Assembly: GCA_963575745.1 (NCBI GenBank)
Contig: CAUYUJ010015510.1
Span: forward strand, 242,748-306,747
From: Prorocentrum cordatum
Lineage: Eukaryota; Sar; Dinophyceae; Prorocentrales; Prorocentraceae
Reading direction: 5' to 3'
Length of the DNA stretch: 64,000 nucleotides
Shown here: positions 57,786 through 64,000 of the stretch, in pieces
Layout of the letters: each line of letters starts with the position of its first letter
Position numbering within the stretch: the stretch's first letter is position 1
Position numbers and translations under genes: made by a program
Notes under the pieces: model-generated
Databases searched by the model: none
The model's input: only the letters and a program-made list of their open reading frames with translations
What the model was told of the DNA's origin: nothing

Positions 57786-58030
57786 TCATAGGCCTCTACG
57801 ACGGTTCATTTCCTTTGAGGGAATGGCCTCGTTGGAACCCAATCGTTTGAAGACCTTGAAGCATGCCAAAACATTGTTCTGGGAATCTCCACGCCACGGG
57901 TCAACCTGACTGCTGCGTCTTGACGATCTGGAATCGTACCAGAGCACCGTTTTTGGGACTTCAGCACCGCGAACCAACATCATTGTTGCACCCGCATAAT
58001 CTTGAACCCATCCGAAAAAAAGAGTCTCTG
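57786..58030 (-). repeat. Inverted copy of the 1.75-1.9 kb satellite flank
   Basis: The minus strand encodes VPKTVLWYDSRSSRR, matching VEVPGTAFWHDSGSSRR at 1775-1830 on the plus strand. It sits on the same side of the satellite in both places when orientation is reversed. Confidence 0.55.
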
Positions 58031-58560
58031 GTACGCTGATCATGGGAATCCGTGAAAACCTTACAAATGTTGAAGACGAATGTGCGCAGCGCTAAGGCGA
58101 GAGCCACATGTTGAAAACCACCCGCCCTCAATCCGTGAAGCTCTTACACATTTGAAAACGAATGTGCGCGGGGCTAAGGCGGGAGCCACATATTGAAAAC
58201 GGCTCGTCCTCACTCCGTGAAACTCTTGCAATTTTTTTGGACGCATGTGCGCGGCGCTCAGGCGAGAGCCACATTTTGAAAACCACCCGCCCTCAATCCG
58301 TGAAGCTCTTGTGAACTTTCAAAACGAATGTGCGCGGCGCTAAGGCGAGAACCACATTGCGAAAATCACGCGCCCTCAGTCCGTAAAGCTCTTGCAGATG
58401 TTTAACACGAATGCGCGCGGCGATGATGCGAGAGCCACATTTTGAAAACCACCTGCCCTCGATCCGTGAAACTCTTCGATTGAATGTGCGCGGCGCTAAG
58501 GCGAGAGCCACATTTTGAAAACGGCCCGCCCTCCATCTGTGAAACTGTTGCCACGCTTAA
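58031..58560 (-). repeat. ~82-bp satellite, about 6 copies, reverse orientation
   Basis: Units contain GCGCGGCGCTAAGGCGAGAG, CCACATTTTGAAAAC, CGCCCTCAATCCGTGAA and GCTCTTGCA-like blocks, with spacing of 75-90 bp. Reverse complement of the array at 1461-1745. Confidence 0.85.
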
Positions 58561-58668
58561 AGCTTCAGGTTCAGATGCTGATGAAATCTCAGCTGGAACG
58601 CCCGGCCCGCCCTAAAAACTGGCCTCGGGGTGCGACAGGGAGAAGTTATATATCAGGAAAAGGAATGG

Positions 58669-58670
<2 letters not shown>

Positions 58671-58726
<56 letters not shown>

Positions 58727-58790
58727 GGAGGAGGAGGAGGAGGAGGAGGAGGAGGAGGAGGAGGAGGAGGAGGAGGAGGAGAGGAGAGGG
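58671..58790. repeat. (GAT)n-(GAG)n microsatellite
   Basis: About 18 GAT units followed by about 20 GAG units, the same order as at 3741-4350. Confidence 0.95.
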
Positions 58791-58795
58791 AAAAC

Positions 58796-58985
58796 ATGCG
58801 GATGAGGAGGAGACGGCTTCTTGGGAGCCTTTTTGGGGCCTCCTGGGAGCTTCCTGAAAGCTTCTTTAGGGCCTCTCGGGGGCATGATGAGGCCTCTTGG
58901 GGCCCCTTGGGCCGTCTGGGGGGATTATTGGACCGTCTGACGCCTAGGGAAGCCTCCTTGGAGGCCTCTCTAGGCAGTGTTGGTG
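58796..58985. repeat. GGCCTC-rich repeat, reverse orientation
   Basis: Irregular units such as GGCCTCTTGGGGCCCCTTGG resemble the complement of the GGCCC-rich family at 42.9-45.2 kb. Confidence 0.45.
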
Positions 58986-58987
58986 CC

Positions 58988-59015
58988 TTGGCTCAAGGCT
59001 CAAGGTTGGCTCAAG
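58988..59015 (+). other. Possible tandem, decayed spliced-leader ends
   Basis: TTGGCTCAAG (58988-58997), GGCTCAAG (58997-59004) and TTGGCTCAAG (59006-59015) repeat the 3' end of DinoSL three times in 28 bases. The 5' half of the leader is not recognisable, so this is weaker than relics A-C. Confidence 0.4.
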
Positions 59016-59123
59016 GGGACTCCAGTGGCCCGCCCGCATGCGGCACCCTACAAGGTTTGCCCCTTACACGTTTACCTCCTTCTGACCATCCGTGGCAGCT
59101 TCCCGTGTTTGCGATCGGGGGTA

Positions 59124-59142
59124 AACCGAGGTGTTTCCGGTT
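59124..59142 (+). promoter_or_regulatory. 5'-UTR hairpin of LINE D
   Basis: AACCG-AGGTGTTTC-CGGTT, five pairs and a nine-base loop, preceded by GGGGTA and followed by CCTTCC. Compared with LINE B the fourth pair is exchanged (G-C to C-G), keeping the stem. It ends 21 bases before the ORF1 ATG. Confidence 0.6.
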
Positions 59143-59163
59143 CCTTCCTTCGCGAACACAGCC

Positions 59164-61491
59164 ATGGCTGGTCGCTGCCGGGTCTGCGCGGCCCATGGTG
59201 TGGACGGCCCCGCCCTGCCAGGCGGGGACGTCTGCGCAACGCACCTGCACTCCGCGGCAGCCCCAGCCGCCGCAGCTGCCCCAGCTGCCGCAGGTGCCCC
59301 AGCCGCCGCAGGTGCCCCAGCCGCTGGGGACCCCGCTGGCGACGGCAGTGGTGTAACCCAGGACGCCGAGCGCCTCGGCATCGACGACGACGACGGGGAC
59401 GTCGACGGCAGCATCGACATCGATGAGGTCGGGGCCGTCGCGCTGGCGGGGCCGTCAGCACCAGCCCCAGGCGCCCTGGGCAGGGCTGCCCCAGGAGTGG
59501 CCGCCACTCCCCCTCCTCCCCCCGCGGCGGCCGCGGCGCCGGCGGAGCTTGGGGCCACCCTCTTGCAGAACCTCGTGGAGGCCACAATCCAGCAGAACGT
59601 GCAGCTGATCAGCGCTGCCCGGGTCAGCGAGGGCGGTCCTGGATCCGCCATCGCCACCACCAGCGTCCGCGATTGGGCTTCGTTGCGGGCCTTGCTCGAG
59701 ACCCTGGCGTACAAGCCACAGGCGCAGTGCCCCTGGCGCCGGCTGGGCTTCGCGCCCCTGGAGGGCCCTGAACCGACCCTGCACGGGCTCGAGGCTCGAT
59801 TGCGCACGGCCCGCCTGCTGTGCTCAGTCTCGCAAGCACCGTCGTGGACCCCTCCAGATCGCGCTCAAGCGGACGGCGCCCTGCAGAACCTCATCGCCGC
59901 GCTGCGCCAGTGCAGCGAGTTGCTCCCTGAGGTCGCGAAGGAGCGTCGACGCCAGCGACCCTCTGCCCTCCCACTATGGCAGGAGCTTGGCACGCAGGCG
60001 CTCGAGCTCATCCGCGCCTCGGCCCTTTCTGATACAGAGGTGGTGCTCACGCAGTGGTCAGATTTGCTGCTGCCCACGGCAGAGGCCCAGGGAATACATG
60101 GCGGCACGTTGGCACTCGACCAAAGTCGCCACCTCGCGGCACTTGCAGCCAAGGGCGATGGGCGGCTATACGCTGATCTGGGAGGCCGCCCAGCGGTCCT
60201 TTGGGCCCCCACGGACAGCGCAGCATTGGGACGCCTCCTCTCCGCGTACACGAGGATCTCCGCAGCGCCAGGCGGCCCGCCATATCTCCGCCTCGTGGCC
60301 CCTCTGGAGCTCTTCCGGGGCTGCCACACGCCAGAGGCCATCCAGGATCTGTGGTGGCATCCACTTCTCGGTGAGAGTCGGGCTCCCCTCACCAAGCGGG
60401 TAGAGTATTCCGTAACGCCCCACGCCATGATCCTCCCCGGCCTGCATGGGCCGCGCCACGAATTCCACGGCATCGCCATCTTCACAGTGGCAGCGGCTAT
60501 GCCGCGACGCCCGCCGATGGTGCTGCCAGCCGCAGCTCCCGTGCTGCACGTGGAGGCGGCGCCGAGCTACTTGCTGGACTTCCCAGCGGACGCACTCCAC
60601 CAGGTGCTTCGACTGCTGGGTGACACCAACTTGCAACATGTCAGAGCCGGCGCTCCCCGGCGCAGCTTGCTTTCCACCACGGAGAGCAAGCGCCTCAGCA
60701 TGGAGTGGACGTTCCCGCCCACAGTGACCCCGCTGGAGCTGGAGCTTCTTTGGCGCCTCCTCCGCCGGACGTCCCTGCCTCAAGGGGCCTTCTTCGGCTC
60801 GACGGCCATGTTCGCGGACGAGTCCACGCTCATCTGCGAATTCACGGGCGCCGGGGCTGCGCTGCACGCCTGGGGGCTGAGCACGCAGATGGTCCCACTC
60901 CGTTCGGACAAGGTGCTGCTGCTCACGGACGCGGAGCCCGACACGTGGAAGCCAGCGATGACCCAGCTCATGCAGCAGGACGTTCAGAACGCCATCCTCC
61001 GCCTGAAGTACCGCCCCTCGCGCCACGGCGGGCGCCCTTGGGCCCTCCCGGGCGCCACCCAGGCGCAGCTGACAGCTGCCAGGAGGACGAAAGGAGGCAG
61101 GGCAGGACAGGTAGCACCCATGAGCAACATCACGGAGATCCATGTGGAGGGCTCCTTGGGCTACGACGTGATGGGGGTGTATCGGCAGTTGGTGGCGCAC
61201 ATCATGCAGACGCTCGGCATCACCCTGAGAGAGGCCAGCACGAGCAGTCCCGCTGGGCCTGGATGCTGGCATTACCCGGCGGCCTCGGACCCCACCGCAC
61301 CGCCTGGACGGCTACGATTGTATCTCGCCTCCGAAGCCGAGGTGCGAGACGTCCGCCAGGCCCTGCACGGACGATCCCTCCAGGTGGGCATGGACAGGCT
61401 GGCGGTGCGGGTGGTGAATGATGCAAGTGAGCTGTCGGGAAACGGGCGGCGGGGGAGGGCGACCCAGCCGCCCGCCTCCGCGCGCATCTAG
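59164..61491 (+). CDS. LINE D ORF1
   Basis: 775 codons from ATG 59164, the first ATG after the hairpin. The N-terminus CRVCAAHGVDG...DVCATHLH is a short Cys/His cluster that could bind zinc. Residues ~35-150 are Ala/Pro/Asp-rich low complexity; the middle is helical and globular without recognised domains. Residues ~660-765 contain IHVEGSLGYD and RLRLYLASEAEVRDVRQALH then GRSLQVGMDRLAVRV, an RRM-like pattern (beta-alpha-beta) suited to RNA binding. It differs from ORF1 of LINE B in length and N-terminus. The frame is intact. Stop TAG at 61489-61491. Confidence 0.7.
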   Translation: MAGRCRVCAAHGVDGPALPGGDVCATHLHSAAAPAAAAAPAAAGAPAAAGAPAAGDPAGDGSGVTQDAERLGIDDDDGDVDGSIDIDEVGAVALAGPSAPAPGALGRAAPGVAATPPPPPAAAAAPAELGATLLQNLVEATIQQNVQLISAARVSEGGPGSAIATTSVRDWASLRALLETLAYKPQAQCPWRRLGFAPLEGPEPTLHGLEARLRTARLLCSVSQAPSWTPPDRAQADGALQNLIAALRQCSELLPEVAKERRRQRPSALPLWQELGTQALELIRASALSDTEVVLTQWSDLLLPTAEAQGIHGGTLALDQSRHLAALAAKGDGRLYADLGGRPAVLWAPTDSAALGRLLSAYTRISAAPGGPPYLRLVAPLELFRGCHTPEAIQDLWWHPLLGESRAPLTKRVEYSVTPHAMILPGLHGPRHEFHGIAIFTVAAAMPRRPPMVLPAAAPVLHVEAAPSYLLDFPADALHQVLRLLGDTNLQHVRAGAPRRSLLSTTESKRLSMEWTFPPTVTPLELELLWRLLRRTSLPQGAFFGSTAMFADESTLICEFTGAGAALHAWGLSTQMVPLRSDKVLLLTDAEPDTWKPAMTQLMQQDVQNAILRLKYRPSRHGGRPWALPGATQAQLTAARRTKGGRAGQVAPMSNITEIHVEGSLGYDVMGVYRQLVAHIMQTLGITLREASTSSPAGPGCWHYPAASDPTAPPGRLRLYLASEAEVRDVRQALHGRSLQVGMDRLAVRVVNDASELSGNGRRGRATQPPASARI

Positions 61492-61620
61492 CTCGGGACC
61501 CTGCTGCCGCTGCCGATGGGGACAGCGGCACGGTAATTCAAGCGATCACTCGTTTGGGCTGCAAGTTGTTCATGATCGACGTCGTCTTCCTGCTGCAGGC
61601 GCACGCTGCGGAGCCGGGCC

Positions 61621-61770
61621 GGGGCAGATCGGACGATCAAGGACGTATTCTACCTCCTCTCCCCCCTCTTCCTCATCATGATTTTTGTGATCCTCGGGAT
61701 GGGCATGGGCATCAACATGAAGATATTCCTCACTCTCTGCGGGTCCGGGCTCGGCTACGTCGTGCAATAG
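61621..61770 (+). other. Hydrophobic segment between LINE D ORFs
   Basis: One frame reads RTIKDVFYLLSPLFLIMIFV, then ILGMGMGINMKIFLTLCGSG and LGYVVQ before TAG. It looks like one transmembrane helix plus loop. LGMGxxxxxxxF...G...VVQ recalls the start of the sodium/bile-acid symporter (SBF) fold. It has no start codon of its own and may be a captured exon fragment or chance. Confidence 0.3.
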
Positions 61771-61775
61771 GGGCG

Positions 61776-64000
61776 ATGCCGCCTGCGGCACCCGCAGCCC
61801 CCGCGCCGTGGCTGCCGCCGCAGCCGCCGCCGCCGCCCCCACCGAGCGCCGCAGCAGCGCCCCTTGTTGGGGGACAGTTCAGGGGCGCACTGTCGCTGGC
61901 CACATGGAACGCGCAGGCCTTGTTCGCTGCGGACCCGGGCCGGCTCCGTGCCAAGACGCGGCACGTGGAGATCTTACGATGCCGTACTTGTGACGGAAAC
62001 GCACAGCATGCCAGGGGCAGCAGAGGCATGGTGCGGCCCGCGGGACTGCAGCACGTGGTGGTCTCACGGGACCGCTGCCCGGGCAGGCGTCGGGATCATC
62101 GTGCAAAACCGTTTTCTCAATCAGTTCCCAGAGCGTGATTGGATTGAGATTGAAGCCGGCCGCGCAGCAGCGCTCCGCCTGGGCGGCCCTCAGGGGTCCT
62201 TGGATATGATTGTCGTGTACTTCCCGACGGGCTCCGCCCAGGCGCTGCAGGAGCCAGCGACGGCCCAACCACCATCGGAACCTTCCCTCCCAGGCCAACG
62301 GGCCGCCCTTCGGCTCCGAGTGGCGCGAGCGCTCCGCCCCAAGGTGAGCGCGCTCACGGTCATCGCCGGCGACTTCAATTGGGTCGTGGAGGACGCTGAC
62401 CGGGTGACTCTACGCTCAGGGCGCCACTCTGGAAGGCGCGATCGTGCCGAGGAACGCCACTGGCAGCAGACAGCGCTCCAGCCATTCTCGTTACATGAGC
62501 TCCACCAGCCCGCGCAGACGCACCGCAGCGGCACCGCGACGTCGCGGCTCGACAGGATCTACTGGAACCAGGAGGCGGCGGAGCAGCTCGATCGAGACAT
62601 TTATGCGGTCGCACTGGAATGGGTCCCGGGGCTATCGCACCACCGAGCCGCGGCCGCAGGTCGCAGGCTGCCCTCTCGCGCCGCGGCGGCCGACAGGCCC
62701 ATCGCGCCGGAGATAATCCAGCATGCAGACTGGGCTTACCGCGTCACACTTGCGTTCCAGGAGCGCGCGGCGGCTGAGCCCGAAGCTTCGCCTCTTCGCC
62801 GTCTGGCCTTGCTCAAGGAAGCGATGAAGGCAGTCGCAGCGGCACTGGCCAGGCAGATGGCGCACGGGCACCCGGCCGAGGCTACAGAAGACCGGGTTGG
62901 GGTCACGATGCAATTTCTGCGGGCTGCCGAGGGCGGCCATTTGGGGCGCATCAGTCGCTGCCTGGAGCGATACCCACATTTGGCCCAGCTGGTAAACAAC
63001 CCCTACTCGCCTCAGCTGCGCGCGGCAGGCCGCCTGCAGGCGGTTCGGGATCATGCAATGGAGCTGGCTCGCGAGCACGCGTTGGAAGAGCTGCGCCGGC
63101 TCCGGGCGGACTTGCCAACTTTGGACGCCCACCAAGCAGCCGTACGACGCAGTCGGAACTGGCAGCTGCTGGCGAGGTTGGCGCCTGGGCGCTGCCGGTC
63201 CCTTGCCGCCGTGCTGAATCGCGCGGGCGAGGTGGTCACGAGCCCTGCAGCAATGGCAGACGCTCTGAGGGATCACTGGAGAACGACCTTCCGCGCGCGA
63301 CCCCTGGACACACGTCTCCGCCGGCAGTGGCTGCTCGACGAGCGGCGCGCCCGGGCGGAGCGCGGAGGCCCGTCGCCTCCGCCGGTCGAGGACCCGCGAT
63401 GGCGCCTCCAATTGAGCGACGTGCAGGAAGCGCTGGACTCCGCGCCGTCGACCGCGCCTGGCCCAGACGGGCTACCGTTCGCAGCGTGGAAGCGACTCGG
63501 CCCCCTGGCTGCGGACGTCCTGCACAGCGCCTACGGCCAGCTCTGCAGCCCGGGGGCAAACGAGGCCATCGTGCGGGACCTCCCGAGCTACAACGACAGC
63601 CTGATGGTCTTCCTGCCGAAAGCGGCGACAGGCGCGGGGGCCGACGGGACGCCGCACTACGCGCCGGGCGACACTCGCCCTCTGAGCCTCGTCAATACGG
63701 ACAACCGGCTGCTGGCTGGAGCTGTGCGCCGCCGCCTCGAGCCCCTCCTCGCCCAGGTCGTCTCGCCAGAGCAGCGCGGGTTCATCGGCGGCCGCTCCCT
63801 GCTCGCCAACGTGGTAGACGTGGATGAGGCGATGCAGATCACCGCGCTGACGGAACCAGACGGCGCCGCAGTCTTCTTCGACTTCGCTGCGGCGTTTCCC
63901 AGCGTCGGACAGGACTTCCTCTTAGAGGTTCTCGCAGATTCGGGCCTCCCCGACGCGGTGCTGAACTACATGGGAGCGCTGTACTGCAACAACAGGTGCC
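61776..64000 (+). CDS. LINE D ORF2: endonuclease and start of RT (partial, one frameshift)
   Basis: ATG 61776 starts a Pro/Ala-rich leader, then ALSLATWNAQAL (endonuclease Asn). The frame shifts near 61975 (+1); from 61978 one frame is open to the window end (674 codons). Endonuclease motifs: LVTETHS (Glu), ARAGVGIIV, IAGDFNW (GDxN), SRLDRIYWN, and LSHHRA where SDH is usual. A helical linker of about 250 residues follows. RT motifs: TAPGPDGLPFAAWK, SPEQRGFIGGRS, and VFFDFAAAFPSV (motif A Asp). Motifs B and C lie beyond the window. The frameshift may be a mutation; the rest shows no stop. Confidence 0.8.

Larger units (their letters stand above)
58988..64000 (+). mobile_element. LINE D, 5' part; runs off the window
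   Basis: A different LINE subfamily from A-C. It has spliced-leader-like sequence, the shared 5'-UTR hairpin, a 775-codon ORF1 with an N-terminal Cys motif and C-terminal RNA-binding domain, then ORF2 with endonuclease and the beginning of the reverse transcriptase. A (GAG)n tract lies about 200 bp upstream, i.e. TCC on the opposite strand. The 5' limit is uncertain. Confidence 0.8.

Overview
The window looks like nuclear DNA of a dinoflagellate; the genus cannot be told from the sequence. The main evidence is the dinoflagellate spliced leader (DinoSL), the 22-nt cap sequence trans-spliced onto dinoflagellate mRNAs. It is present as exact genomic copies at 36622-36643 and 49582-49603, and as a three-mismatch copy at 7562-7583. 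GC-rich DNA, very long introns, many (TCC)n tracts and heavy retroelement load fit this assignment. There is nothing bacterial: no operons, CRISPR arrays, rRNA or convincing tRNA.

Host gene. One plus-strand gene runs through the window as short exons: a purple-acid-phosphatase/TRAP-like metallophosphoesterase. Exons are recognised at 4704-4799 (GNHD), 5390-5437, 31338-31413, 31916-~32000, 36407-36501 (VxxH) and 48854-48911 (GHxH), in the order expected for the family, with a weak seventh candidate at 49054. The 5' exons with the DxG and GDxxY motifs lie before the window. Introns reach 26 kb and hold almost everything else.

Intron 2 (5438-31337) holds a broken leucine-rich-repeat gene fragment and LINE A (7562-~31130), which starts at a DinoSL relic. 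LINE A is interrupted by a 17,977-bp Ty1/copia-type LTR retrotransposon (8399-26375; 196-bp LTRs with one difference; 5-bp target duplication GGTCC) and by a 172-bp foldback element (27506-27677; target duplication CGCGA). The copia element is the most unusual object. Its Gag carries three CCCH zinc fingers and an Arg/Ser-rich tail. Its reading frame shifts between integrase and reverse transcriptase. Its second ORF continues about 2,700 residues past RNase H, including a domain resembling Tpt1/KptA RNA 2'-phosphotransferase and a CxxC-x15-CxxC motif. Its 3' UTR is an array of hairpins.

Intron 5 (36502-48853) holds LINE B (36622-~42766), the best preserved LINE, followed by tandem repeats (CAGCCT-type, 72-bp, 355-bp and AT). 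Downstream of exon 6 lies LINE C (49582-~54740), a decayed relative. Both ends of LINEs A, B and C abut (TCC)n tracts, suggesting a LINE that targets intronic (TCC)n microsatellites and carries a copied spliced leader at its 5' end. A different LINE, D (~58988 to the window end), shares a short 5'-UTR hairpin with LINE B in which one base pair has changed on both sides.

The two ends of the window (about 1.4-1.9 kb and 57.8-58.6 kb) carry inverted copies of the same ~82-bp satellite and its flank. A second copy of the foldback element lies at 56943-57112. Many long reading frames in the microsatellites (poly-His, poly-Glu, poly-Asp) are artefacts and are not annotated.
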